Source: Neofusicoccum parvum
Taxonomy: Eukaryota; Ascomycota; Dothideomycetes; Botryosphaeriales; Botryosphaeriaceae
Direction: 5' to 3'
NCBI GenBank assembly: GCA_020912385.1
Contig: CP087218.1
Span: forward strand, 744,001-808,000
Length of the DNA stretch: 64,000 bases
The position numbers were made by a program, and so were the translations under genes. The notes under the pieces were generated by a model, which did no database searches, was not told where the DNA came from, and saw only the letters and a list, made by a program, of their open reading frames with translations. The number at the start of each line of letters is the position of its first letter. Position 1 is the stretch's first letter. Positions 35,204-46,428 of the stretch are shown in pieces.

Positions 35204-35743
35204 ATGACTGACACCTACAAGAACTCCATCAACAAAATGCCTAGCTCAATCTCCACCGCCTACGCCACTGCCCCCAGCTCTCCCTCCTTCAACGGGCCCT
35301 CAACGCCCTCCTCCATCCGCCGCCGCTCGTCCATCTTCAGCGGCATCGCCAACCTCAGCCTGCACGGCGGCAGCAGCAGCCCGACAGCCGCTAGCCACAG
35401 CCACAGCCGCCGCGGCTCCAAGTGGTCCATCGCCTCCTGCTTCTCCGAGAGCAGCAACCCGGACAAGCAGCCCGTCACCCAGTCGTCCGACTGCTCCCCG
35501 CCCGTCTCCCCGCTCAGCTCCAACTTCGACCAGTCGACCATCGCCTCCCGGCGCCGGTCGTACGTGCCGAAGCGGGCCGCCGAGTCGTTCTCCATCTCGA
35601 CGACGCCCATCTACGCCCGCGAGGCGGGCGCGCAGTCGATGAGCAGCCTCAACTCCAAGCGGTTGTCGTACGCCACGCAGTACGGCTTCAAGACGCCGGC
35701 CGAGAAGATCCCCATGGAGACCGTGCCCGACAACAAGGAGTGA
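35204..35743 (+). CDS. Serine-rich protein of unknown function with basic phosphorylation-type sites
   Basis: A single open frame for 179 residues starting MTDTYKNSINKMPSS. It is rich in Ser, Pro and Thr, has no signal peptide or membrane segment and is likely disordered. Three strong basophilic kinase or 14-3-3-type sites are visible: RRRSSIF, RRGSKWS and RRRSYVP, plus KRLSYAT. The C terminus (YATQYGFKTPAEKIPMETVPDNKE) looks more ordered and conserved. Codons end mostly in C or G, as in the confident genes here, and a C/T-rich leader precedes the start, so I think it is real. Such proteins are often stress or cAMP-pathway targets; that is inference. No family was recognised. Confidence 0.72.
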   Translation: MTDTYKNSINKMPSSISTAYATAPSSPSFNGPSTPSSIRRRSSIFSGIANLSLHGGSSSPTAASHSHSRRGSKWSIASCFSESSNPDKQPVTQSSDCSPPVSPLSSNFDQSTIASRRRSYVPKRAAESFSISTTPIYAREAGAQSMSSLNSKRLSYATQYGFKTPAEKIPMETVPDNKE

Positions 35744-36621
35744 CCCGTGGCGTCCTGTTCTGCTTCTTCGACTTGTGTTCTTACGGAAACTTGGAAAACT
35801 TGGAAAATACCAGACTTGCGGGGAGACATGAGGGGTGCACCGTCGGCTGGCGCCCAAGTCACGATCTGGACACCGCCGCCTGCGCCGTGCACCCCCGCCA
35901 AGGATTTACAGACATGTCTGACGACGGGTGCAATGTGACGGCAGGGCTATGGGTGGGGAGTTTTTGGTGTTTCGGTGGCTCCTTCTGCTTTTATCTGGAG
36001 TGTTCGGATACTTTTACGGCCTAATGATTGAATTCAACAATATAACGATCTGAAACCTTGCAATTCGCTGCGCTTTTGTCTAAAACAAAAATTGTTGTTC
36101 GCTTACTTACCTCACCAATCATCACTTTCGAGAACGCCAGTAAAATCCTCACAGCTCTCCATGTGCACAATTTCCACAGGGCGTGACGAACAGGCGAGAA
36201 TCAACAGCCGGAATTGAGATGGTGGCTTTGCAACGAGCGCTGGGATCGCGAGTTCCAAGGGAGGACCCTGCTTTGTGAATACGTGTAGTCTTGAGAAATA
36301 AACAGGACTCTCTCGTCTCTTAACCACCGTCTCAACCAAATCGGGACCTGCAGCTGACAGCCGGGATGGCGGATAATTGACAAAAGGAAACCCCAATTCT
36401 TTCGAATGACCGCTGGACGGACGGGCGGACGGACGACGAAGTCTATATTGTACAATGTACAGGTGTTACATCCGTGAGCCCCTCCAGTGCAACGGTAGAA
36501 GGCCGCGACACACTCCCTCGTTCCGCAAAGCCGTGTCTTTTTTCGCCCATTACCTCCCCATGCCTCCACTGCTCTTGCGTGGTGGTTCCCGCTCCATGGT
36601 AGTCGCCTCTCGTGCTGTCGC
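35744..36621. other. Convergent intergenic region
   Basis: This contains the 3' ends of the Ser-rich gene (+) and the ATP synthase e gene (-). A GGACGGACGGGCGGACGGAC simple repeat lies near 36417-36436. No gene is seen. Confidence 0.6.
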
Positions 36622-37059
36622 TTATTTCTCCTCGGCCTTCGCCTTCAGGTACGCCTCCAGGTCGAAGTCAGGGTTTTCGGGGTCAGTGATCACTGCGAGA
36701 GGCACCGTCGTCAGCACATCCGTCGGTCCGCGTGACTGGGGTTGGGCTGGGAGGGTACGTACGTCCGGAGCCGGGGGCGGGCGGCGAGATCTTCTTGTGG
36801 TACTCCTCCTTGGCCTTCTTGATGATGTCCTCTTTCCGCTGGTACTCGCGGTTGATGGCGTCGGTCTTGTCCTTGGAGGAGATCTTGGCCTGGTGGTAGA
36901 CACCGTAGAAGAGGCCGAGGCCGAGCGCCGACCACCTCAGGACCTGCACAGGCGCGTCAGCATGCGGCTCCGAGCGGGCACGGGGGATTGAGCGCGATGG
37001 CGTGGGCCAATGCGGGCGGGTGGGCGAGTGCGGCGTACGTTGACCCCCGTCGATGCCAT
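36622..37059 (-). CDS. TIM11: Mitochondrial ATP synthase subunit e
   Basis: Minus-strand exons 37039-37059, 36763-36943 and 36622-36692 give 90 residues. Subunit e sits in the inner membrane at the base of Fo and is needed for ATP synthase dimers and cristae shape. The first exon codes only MASTGVN; the second starts VLRWSALGLGLFYGVYH, the single membrane segment, with the dimerisation-type GxxxG motif at Gly17-Gly21. A charged helix follows (REYQRKEDIIKKAKEEYHKK), then the conserved end ITDPENPDFDLEAYLKAKAEE. Reading the three pieces requires both introns; the donor of the second lies in an ACGTACGTAC run, so a 4-nt alternative is possible but would break frame. Length matches the family. 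Divergent to the dynein gene. Confidence 0.92.
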
Positions 37060-37541
37060 TTGGGCTGTCGTGGGCGATAAGCGTGGGAGCGAGCGGACAG
37101 GTCAATGGCGTCACCGCGATGAGGAAGGGCGCGGGCGGATGCTGCGAGCGACGCGGCGATGGCGGTCTGGGAGGGGGAGAGGATCCGGGGCAGCTTTTCT
37201 TGCTGGTGATGTGATGGCAGAAGCGTCGAGCAGATGCGACAAAGTCAAGCGGTTCGCTCCGAGGCGCCGGCCCTGCGCTCTGCTGGTTGGCTGAATCATC
37301 CGCAGCCGCGCCCCGGCCCCAGCCAAACAGCACCACCCGCAGCCAAGCACTGCAACACCGCCAGACCGCCCGCCTCGCGACCGCGTCCGCCCAAGACCAC
37401 CCCCGGATTCTCCTGCGCAACCGCGCCCCTGACCCGCCCGCAGCACCCCGCGCGTCGCCGCCCAGCGCCTGTCGAGCAGCCGCTCCGCCGTCCGCCCACG
37501 CCCTCTGCAGCGAGCCCCCGCGCCCTCCTGGCTCCGCAAAC
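37060..37541. promoter_or_regulatory. Divergent promoter between ATP synthase e and dynein intermediate chain
   Basis: The start codons are 482 bases apart. The half nearer the dynein gene is C-rich on the plus strand, the other half G-rich, as expected for two opposing C/T-rich leaders. No clear TATA box is seen. Confidence 0.55.
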
Positions 37542-39782
37542 ATGTCGGACCATTCGTCGACCATGCAGCAGCGGCGCGACGAGATCCTGGCCAAGAAGGC
37601 GAAGCTGGCCGAGCTGAAGCGCCAGCGCGAGATGCGCCAGAAGGAGTTCACCGCCAGCCGCCAGAGCATGTCGGACGCGTCTGATGTACGGCCCTCCCTG
37701 CGCCCAGATATTGCACTGCTGATGTGTCTCCTCAGCTAGTGTCGCCCACCCCGAGCCGAGCTGACAGCAGACGCGAGCTAGACAACCTGATCCAGAGTCT
37801 GGTCGACGGCCGCCCCAGCTCCGGCGGCCCCAGAGACCCCTCGTCGCCCGCCGGCGGCAGGGGCAGCAGGCCGACCTCGGTCATCAGCGCCGGCCAGCTG
37901 TCCAGCATCGCCGGCGAGACCATCGACAGCTCCGTCTCGCCCCCTGCCTCGACTCCGACCACCACCACCGTCCCGCAGACGCTGACCATCGCCCCGCTCA
38001 CCACCGTCTACGAGTCGCCGTCCACCCCGAAGCCCGAGATCATCACCTACAGCAAAGGCGTGCAGACCTCAGAGCCGTGGACACCGCCGCAGAGACGGCC
38101 CTCGCTGGCCTCGGTGTCAGAGGCCGAATTGGAGGGTCCCGAATGGTCTCCGTCCAAGGCGAAGAGGGCGAGCAAACGGATGAGCAGGGTGGAGCGTCAG
38201 AGGGACGAAGAATTGCGCCAGAACCTGCGGAAGGAAATTGAGGAGGAGCTGAAGGCATTGCAAAATGAGGGCGCCATGGGTGACGAGTCAGCGGAGCCAA
38301 AGTTTCCCGCACGGGCGCTGAATGACGACGAGCTGAATGCTGTCACGTCTTCGGAGGAGTTCTTGGACTTCGTCGAGCGGTCGAGCAAGGTCATTGAGAG
38401 GGCTCTGGACGAAGAGTACGATCTGCTCGTGGATTACGCCTTGGCAGGCGTCGAGGAGGCAGATGACGACGATGACGGGTTTGGCACAGCAAAGGGCAAG
38501 AAGGGACGGCGGGTACGCGAGGTGGCACAGTTCTACGACGACCGCTGGAGCAAGAAGCGAATGATCAGTGACCTCAGCTTCTCACAAAAGGTTTGTGCAC
38601 CATTTTCCAGTACTTTCGCATAATTGTGGCTAACAAGTGTCATAGTTCCCGGAGCTCGTCCTGGCGTCCTACACCAAGAACCCTTCAGCACCGCACGATC
38701 CCGATGGCCTTATCCAAGTCTGGAACATGCACATGCACGACCGTCCTGAATACATCTTCCACGCCCAATCCGATATTCTCACCGCTCAGTTCTCGCCTTT
38801 CCACCCGAATCTCATCATTGGCGGTGCTTACAGCGGTCAAGTCCTGCTCTGGGACACGCGCGCCAAGTCACAACCTGTTCAGAAGACGCCCCTTACCGGC
38901 TCGGGCCACACACATCCGGTTTATGCCATCGACATTGTTGGAACACAGAACGCCAATAACATCATTTCCTGCTCTACGGATGGTGTGGTTTGCGGTTGGA
39001 CAGTCGACATGCTTTCCCAGCCGCAGGAGTTCCTTGAGCTCATTTCGCCACCCCCTGCAAAGACGGAAGATATGGCTCCTGTCTGCATTGCATTCCCGCA
39101 ATCAGATCCCACTTATTTCCTTGCTGGTACAGAAGAAGGCTCCATCTACCCCTGTCACCGTTACGACCGTGCAGGCGCCAAAGCGGGCGTCGACACGCGT
39201 GTGGCATACCGAGGACATGCGGCACCCGTCATGTCTCTGGACTTCCACCCGGCACGCGGCCCGATCGATTTGGGCGACCTTGTCCTGTCCTCTAGTGTCG
39301 ATTGGACCGTCAAGCTCTGGAAGGTGCGCCCACCAGCGGCCACCGCAGGTCTCGCATCGAGCGGTCCCGGCAGCGCCCCGCAAGCACAGGCACCTCTGTA
39401 CGAATTCGTGCGTGAAGACCTCGTCTATGACGCGCGCTGGTCGCCTGTCAAGCCCGGCGTCTTCGCGCTGGTCGACGGCGCCGGCAGCCTCGAGATCTGG
39501 GATGTCAACATCGACGTTGAGGTGCCCGTCGCGAAGACGTCGCCTAGCGACAAGCGTGGCGTCAGCTTCATGGCGCGCAGCCTGAACAAGGTCGCCTGGG
39601 AAAAGAACGAGGGTAAGCGTCTGGCGACCGGCGGCCTGGACGGCGTCGTCACCGTCTTCGAGGTTGGTGCCGAGTTGGGTGGGCAGGACAACCTGCGGCA
39701 GGAGGAGTGGACAGGCGTCAAAAAGTTCGTGCAAAGACTGGATACGGTGGGCGGAGTGGTGACAAATGGGGTGAGCAAGTGA
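37542..39782 (+). CDS. nudI: Cytoplasmic dynein intermediate chain
   Basis: Exons 37542-37685, 37736-38590 and 38646-39782 give 711 residues. The intermediate chain links the dynein heavy chain to light chains and to dynactin p150. The N terminus (QQRRDEILAKKAKLAELKRQ) is the charged single alpha-helix/coiled coil that binds p150 and NudE. A disordered Ser/Thr/Pro region follows with an LC8-type site SKGVQTSEPW at about residue 155, then a second helix (RVERQRDEELRQNLRKEIEEE), the light-chain region (EEFLDFVERSSKVIERAL) and a C-terminal WD40 propeller from about residue 330 (FPELVLASYTKNP, GLIQVWNMHM, GGAYSGQVLLWDTR, DWTVKLWKV). All junctions keep frame. Function and domain order are family knowledge; motifs are seen. 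Confidence 0.94.
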
Positions 39783-40275
39783 AGGGAACGAGACGAGGGA
39801 ATTCAATGCGACTACGTGTTTGATGACGGTTAATAATGCTTGATTCACGGTGATGGGAGGATGGGAAGATGGGAACGGGAATGCCAAACCGGTTGCATAG
39901 GGAGAGGAAACCGTCCTCTTTGGTTCATATTTTCCTTTTCTAGGGACTTGTAAGGAGTCAAGTACTTGGCTGGTTTTACTGGCGGCATACCCCATCGCTT
40001 TAGAATTTGGCTTTGCTTTTCGCTGAGAACTATTGGGAGGCGTGAGGGGTTTATGCGTGGACAGGTGCTAACAGCGTCCGCTAGAAATGCTCTCCCATTG
40101 CAGTTTGGAGATATGCTGATCTGTGGCGCAGATCCATTCATGGAGTTGTAATCAATTGTCTTGGAACTACGAGCTGAAGGAGTCTATTCATTCTAGCTAT
40201 TGTCTTGTAGAGGTCTCAATGCTTGGCAACTGTCCTGCGGTCCTCTCATCTCCTTTTCTCAGTTCTGTCCTCACT
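39783..40275. other. Intergenic region after the dynein intermediate chain
   Basis: No gene is seen. It is the convergent 3' space between the dynein gene and the disrupted minus-strand gene. Confidence 0.55.
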
Positions 40276-41484
40276 TCAGATTGCCCCATCCTTTGTCTGT
40301 ACCTCTGTCTGGACCTCCTCCTCTGCAGGCCAGCTATCCTCCTCATCCTCTGGCACTGTGGTGCACGGCTTCTGTCCGTTGCAAGCCGCCTCCAGTGCCT
40401 CATCAGCTAGCCGCACCATCTCCGCAACCTCATCCTCCCGAGCAGCCATCACGCCATCCTCCACTCCCGTCCCGCTCCCCCAAACACCCACCTTCCTCCA
40501 TTCCCACCCGTCGCCCCCTCCTCATCCTCACGCACGCCTCCTCCACCCGCCGCAACCTCCACAAACTGGTCCTCCAACGCAACCCATCCCCTCCGCCCTG
40601 TCGTCCCCCCTCCGTGCCCCGGAACCCCGAGAGCCCCGCAGCCTCTTCGCCGGCGCAGACAGCTGCGACGACACGCCCTGCAGGGCGCGGCAGACCGGCC
40701 AGAGCGAGCGCGTCGAGGCTGGGGTCTGGATCGTTGGGGTCGGATGGGGCGGGAGATGGTTGGGCGGCGGTGGGTGGCTGGTGGACGAATGGGGTGATGG
40801 GGATAGGAGCGGGTGGTGTTTGCGTCGGGCTCTTGGGACGTGGGGCGCCGGGAGGGAGGGAGGGTGGTGGTGGCGGGTGTGGGATGGATGGCTGTGGTGG
40901 TTGTGGTGGTGTGCGAAGAGGTCGGGCTGCGCCGCGGGGTATCGGAGGCGGCATGGGGATGGCGGTCTTGCTGCCAGAGTCTGCTCGGTGTCGCGGTGCT
41001 TGCGTGCGAGGAGTTGGGGGAGGATGAGTTGTGGTGGTGTCGGTAGGTGCGCGCTTCTGCTCGTGCGAACGGCGGATCTGAGATGAAGAGGTCAGGCCCG
41101 GCTGTGCTTCTCTTCGTGTGTTGGCGCCACTGCGTGAAGTGTGAACGCTGGTGGTTGTATAATTCCTTCGCTGTGGTCTTGAAGGAGATGTCATCCGTTG
41201 TAGTGTCGAAGCCGTCGTTCAGGGTGCTGGTGTTGAGGAGAGCAGCGGCGCTTCCGGAGTTGTGGAAGAGGGAGCAAACTACAGCGGTTGCTAAACTTGG
41301 AGGGTGTGTTCGTGGAGTTCGTGAACGGTTCATCGAATGTGAACGTCGTGACCGTAGTCGGAGGGCGTTGAGGGCTGCTCGTGAGGGTCTTGACGTACGG
41401 CGGGTCGTAGATTGAGGTGCGGTATTCTGCTAACACTTTGGTGTTGAGCAAGGATAGTGGCAGGCTGTCGTCCTTAGACAACAT
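40276..41484 (-). pseudogene. Probable frame-disrupted minus-strand gene of unknown function
   Basis: On the minus strand, coding-like sequence passes from frame to frame. It begins MLSKDDSLPLSLLNTKVLAEY (41484), continues as DGFDTTTDDISFKTTAKELY in a second frame near 41155, then a Pro/Ser-rich stretch in a third frame, DQFVEVAAGGGG near 40580-40530, and finally EWRKVGVWGSGTG to VAEMVRLADEALEAACN, ending at the stop at 40276. I found no convincing GT-AG introns to join these parts. Two of the shifts fall near C/G runs (40514-40518 and 40588-40610), so single-base indels, real or from sequencing, would explain them. Alternatively part of this is non-coding GC-rich sequence that only looks coding. 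Product unknown; no domain was recognised. Confidence 0.35.
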
Positions 41485-42887
41485 TAGCTAGTCCATGATC
41501 GAGTGTAGTCTGCTGTAGGAGGCAATGTGCGATCAGATTGTGTGTTCAATCTTGGACTGCAGAAGGAGATGATGAAGTTCTTCGGGGGCTTAATCTGCAT
41601 GAGTGAGCTTTGTGTTGATTCTCGGACGGCCCTGGATACTTGGAGTAGCCATGTTCAACAGTTCAAGAGATGCACGTAGGTGTTTCTGCTGTCCTACGGG
41701 ACAGAGTCGCCGACCGCAGAAGACTGTATTGGGAGGAAAATCGTTTCGCCACGAACACAAGGGTACATTCCCGGGTAAGCGAACCCCAATCTTGCACGTC
41801 TGGATCATATTCATTTGTCTCGACACTAATTTTCCTCATGCTCTCTTGAAGACTCAGAGACGAGAAGAAAACGGCAAGAAACAGAGCTAGACCAAAACGG
41901 AGGTGGGAGCAGCCCGGTTCGTCGTTGCCGCGCTCTGTTCTTCGGATATGCCGATATCCGTGAGGGGTAGAGGCACAGCCACTCCAATTTGGAGCACCTT
42001 CTGCGATAAAGATACTGGAACATTTGTCAAGTCAGATTATGAGCGGGCCTAAGGAGCGCGTTGAGGCACCAATGCCAACAAGACCCTGGCCACCATCTTT
42101 CGACATGTTGGGGGGAAACATTGCGAAAGGGGGGCTTGCGGACTCCACCAAACGTCAACTGACTCTTTGTATGGCTCTTATGTCCGGGTTCAAGGAAAGC
42201 CCTGAAGCGGTGTGCAGCTGGTGACGACTCATTCCGTACCTGCGTCCTGGTAGCTGGGACTTAGTTTCGGCTCCAACTCCGGCAACTTACACTACCTTCG
42301 GGGAATCTATTGGTCCCTGCTTAGAATTATGCCGCTGTAGAACTCTTTGGGCGATTCAAGTAGCTGTTGATACTGATGCAGTGCTGATTTAGGAGTGTAG
42401 AATAGCTCCGAATGGCCAATTATCTTAGTAGAGTCTGGATACTATCCTGAATGTAGCCTGTAGATGTTACCCTCTACGAGCATGTGCATTGCATGCCTCT
42501 CAATCTTCACGTGTGGTGGTACGCACGATGTTCTTTTGCTGTGCTTCATCGCAGAATGGCCTGGTACGGACGCACCAGCTCCTGCGCAGACTCCATTCTG
42601 AACCTTCCCTTGAAACATCGCATAGCCACACCTAGGCTTCCCTCAAGGCAGAATTCCGTATCCGAGAGACTTGTGGGCTCGACTGCGCAAAACGCTGGAG
42701 CCCTAGATGGAGATCGCTCCCCTGAATGCCAGGCGTTCTCGCCGAGCAAAGCCCACCAGAAGATATTTAAGCCAGCGCAGCAAGCTGCAGGAAAGAGCAA
42801 CCACAAGTCCCTCGTTCCAGTCTTTACCAACACACTTCTACCAACCAATCTTCCTCGTGCAATCCACTCGCTTCAAATCCAACCAAA
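41485..42887. other. Intergenic region, 1.4 kb, upstream of the NIS1-like gene
   Basis: No gene is seen; base composition is closer to even than in the first 40 kb. A TATTTAA element lies near 42764. Confidence 0.5.
42762..42770 (+). promoter_or_regulatory. Possible TATA element of the NIS1-like gene
   Basis: GATATTTAA lies about 120 bases before the ATG at 42888, a normal distance for a fungal promoter, with a leader of Ala/Cys-rich CAACCA repeats after it. Confidence 0.35.
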
Positions 42888-43434
42888 ATGGCCTTCAAGA
42901 CCCTCTTCACTCTCGCCACCGCCGCCACCATGGCCAACGCCCTTATCACCGGCATCAGGGTCCCGGCCAAGCTCTCCGCCGGCGAGACCTTCAACGCCAC
43001 CCTTGTCACCGACGTCGAGACGACCGAGCAGCAGTTCGAGGAAGTCTCCGCCGTCTTCGCCATCACGGCCCCCGGCGAAGACAGGTTCCCCGGCGCCCTT
43101 GGCACGACCGTCATCCGGGAGTACGAGCTCGGCCCGCGTAAGTCTTGTTTGCTGCACCGCCTTCCAGGTCCTACCCCCTGCGTTGCAAAATACTGATCGG
43201 CATTCTCCACGCACAGAGTTCTCCAACATCGCCGACGACATCACCGGCATCCAGATGACCGTGCCCGAGAACATCGCCGCCGGCGAGGCCCTCATCGGCG
43301 CGGTCGTGTTCTCGCTGTCCCAGGGACAGCTCAACGCGCCCATGCTCACGAAGGTCAACGTCACCGTTACGATTGGCGATGAGGCTGGCGACGGCACCGA
43401 GGTCGAGAGCAAGAAGGGAGTTGAGGTCTTCTAG
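42888..43434 (+). CDS. NIS1: NIS1-family secreted effector-like protein
   Basis: Exons 42888-43137 and 43217-43434 give 155 residues. A signal peptide (about 1-19) is followed by a single small beta-rich domain with ITGIRVPAKLSAGETF, FPGALGTTVIREYELGP and VTVTIGDEAG. These fit the NIS1 family, core effectors first found as necrosis-inducing secreted proteins of Colletotrichum and known to target plant immune kinases such as BAK1/BIK1. The mature domain has no cysteine, as in the family. The intron (79 nt, GTAAGT donor, ACAG acceptor) joins GP to QFSNIADD. The longer open frame from 42484 is an artefact of the upstream region. NIS1 genes also occur in non-pathogens, so this does not prove pathogenicity. 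The gene lies at the edge of the less GC-rich accessory stretch. Confidence 0.85.
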
Positions 43435-46428
43435 GTTCGCGTACCCAAGAACCCGGCTCCGCCTAGCTATAGACTAGACCCTGGGCTCTGGTCTTTGTTA
43501 ATCGCAGATGGGTGGGGTATTGTAAGGCGGTCAAACCTTGTTACGAGGTTGTGATCTGTCGCGGTGGGGGAGGTTGGCTTTCTTGTATAATCTTTTGTCA
43601 CTCATTTAAATAGACTCTATGCATGGATCGAGCGGAGACGTCCCTCAGGTATACACTTCATTTGACCGATCGTTGTGCTTGTTTTTACTACTACTGTACT
43701 CGAAGATCGTCGATTGTGCGGATGACAGAAATCCCTCAGTTCCTCACCCCACTATCAATAAAGGCAAGCACGCTGTGCACCATGGCAATTTACCTTGCTA
43801 AAACATCAGCTCCGGGCTTTTCAAGAGGAAAGCTTAGATGGCATGCCAGAAAATAACCACGTCGACTTTTGTGCTTCTCTCGCTCGCGGAGCTATCGGGC
43901 CATCCAACTGCCGAGCGATTACTCATCATGCGCGGCCCGCCCCTGAAGCCTTACACTCGCGAATAGCCTCCACGCTGACAACCTTGCATGGCTCAAAAAC
44001 ATCGAGGTTGGCCAGAGACCGTGCAGCGGCCAAGCTGGAAAAGCCCCAAGGGGCAACCAACCCTAAAGCAACGAAGCTCCTTAGCCCCACTACGCTATAC
44101 CTCGTATAGTACAAGGTAAGGCAGACACGTGGAAGTGGGCTCTCCAGGCTGACTCCGGGCCTGAAGCACGGTTATAATGGATCTCGGCAGTGGACTGCCG
44201 TCTTTTCGAGTCAGGAACACGAGGACGAGTACATAGCTGGGTCTTCAGGGGAGCGATTGATGTTTCTACTCGCGTGACCAAGTATCTTTCTTCCACCAAT
44301 GCGAACGGCGAATAAAAGAGCCCAATAGAGGATTCAACTTTTCTGATGTGACATGGCAGTATTTCGTCTGTCCAATGGTTGCATTCAATCAAGATATGTG
44401 GCTTTGGCCGCTTTGGTGTAAGAGCGCTAACGAGCACGAAGCGGACCGAAGGACACCGTCTTCGCCTACACAGCAAGCCATGGGGTGATGTAAGTGTGAG
44501 AGCATGCTTTAGTGGCTGTGAAACCGAATCGTTACACATGCCAACACTGCGAGATGGGGTACTTACTTCGCTAGAATTCCCCTCAGCGGCACAGTGATCG
44601 ATAAGACTGCCTGTCGATCTCTATCATCGGAATTCGCGCGGTGGTGGCTTACATTAGCTCGGTGGAGGGGGAGCCCGAAAGTCCGGCCGATCAAGATCTA
44701 AGCTGAAGTAAGTATCTGAGCATCCGATGTGAGCTTGTGAGGCTCAGTCTCGGCTGCCAAGAATCGGAAGGTTCCACATGAAAACAAATGACACATGCGA
44801 GCTGACAGGTCGAAGTATAAATTCGGCCCGAAAAATGTTGCAGGAAGTTCACAAATGGGCAGTCAAAGCATTCGTCCGGATGTGATTGGTATTATTCTAC
44901 TGCACAAATGCGTCTGGATAAATGCTTCAACTGCCCGTAAAGGTGTGTGCGGGTTACAATACTTTCACAACCGCGTCGTACATAGATGGTTGTTCAATTC
45001 ATTGCTGATGAGCTCTCTTGCGCACGGCGTTACCACTCTCTTTATATGCAAACTAGCACACCCATGTGTGTGAGACTTGCTTATGGCAGCCCGATCCTGA
45101 CTTAGTAATATGAAGTGACCTTAGGCAACCACATTGAAAAATTCAAAATGTATTAGTGAAATCACTATTCCACAGAACGAGGAGCTGATGAGATGCACGT
45201 TTGACGAACGTTGATCTATTGTGAGACTGAGACGAGCGGGCCATCACGGAGCTTGGGCAGATGCAGACCGTTTCACGGTAATCCAATCTCAGACGTCTGA
45301 GTGTGACAAAGTGAAGATAGGTGCGAGCGAAAAGGTGCGGGGAATGTACACTTGTATTGATGTATTGTCATGATTTGCATTGATTGCAGCAAACCGGGAA
45401 TAGCGAGGAGATTTCCATCCCAATTGTTTTTGAAAATTCAGTGTTGTTTAGTTTTTATATGTACGCTGTGCGAAATAACCAGCAATCTACCATGAAGTTG
45501 CGTTGCGAAAGCCCGATAGAATGTGCTAATGATGCTACATAGAGGTGGAGAAAACTGACGGAACCGATAGCAACTCAAAAGTCCCCTGCAGCCTTAGTGA
45601 GGGGTTACTGGGACATTGAGGGGTGCGTTAGGGGGCTAGCCTGTACGGGAGACTAATGGTGGAACTACCCGTTCCGGTATATCGCCAAGCCTCGCCGACG
45701 GGTAGGCTACCTCTTAGTTTTCAGACTTGGTTTTCAGCTGGACGGCGTTCGGAGTTGTTGATTGCTTGCTCACAATCCCCGAGAATGAGACTGATGGACA
45801 GGCTGACATGCATCATTCGGCGCTCCGAGTAGGAGCGGAAGTTTTTGAGATCGTCAGGGGACTATCGCGGACAGATAAAATCCCAAAACGGCCAGAGAAG
45901 CCAAGTGTCGCGGCTGTTCTCCAACAACTTTTGAGACGTCGCCGGATCCCCGCTCTTGAAGATTTGCTTCAGCAGATGTTAGAGCTGACAGGTGTTTGTC
46001 CACGAAACCAAAACTAAGCAAGTCTCCAACGCCACGTGTTCTGCCAAGAGCTGCCTCGTTGAGATAACGACACATATTGGGAATGGAGGCGCGGTGGTGG
46101 CTCCTCTGTCCCGCACCGGAATGCTACTCTGGCCGTTATGGTAGTCCATACTCCGGCAATCTTGGAGTGTCGGTGCACCTCACCATCCGTAGCTCATCTT
46201 TTCTGATTCAATAAGACTGCTTACTCACGGAAACTTCCCACGGCCGGATCCTTCCCACTGATCTTAAAGCCACACAACTTGATAATTCGTGGAGACTAAT
46301 GGTACTTGCCGCACAACCGGTCGGGTGTATCTCTTGTCAATTTTCTTGCCATTGCGATTCTATATAACTTGCCGCAACTCAGGCCTGTTCTTTCTCTCTG
46401 TTCTATTCAATTCGCAGCATCCTCCAAT
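43435..46428. other. Long gene-free, less GC-rich region, 3.0 kb
   Basis: I see no credible gene. Stops are frequent in all frames, especially 44.6-45.7 kb. It may be decayed sequence or a regulatory spacer. No inverted repeats, target duplications or transposase motifs were seen. Confidence 0.5.
46359..46368 (+). promoter_or_regulatory. Putative TATA box of the MFS transporter gene
   Basis: TCTATATAAC lies about 65 bases before the ATG at 46429, followed by a C/T-rich leader. Best TATA match in the window. Confidence 0.45.

Noticed and set aside
42484..42887. Upstream extension of the NIS1-like open frame
   Set aside because: It lies in the promoter and contains a TATA-like element; the shorter start gives a proper signal peptide.
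43435..46428. Possible transposon remnant in the less GC-rich gap
   Set aside because: No terminal repeats, target duplications or transposase motifs could be seen by eye.
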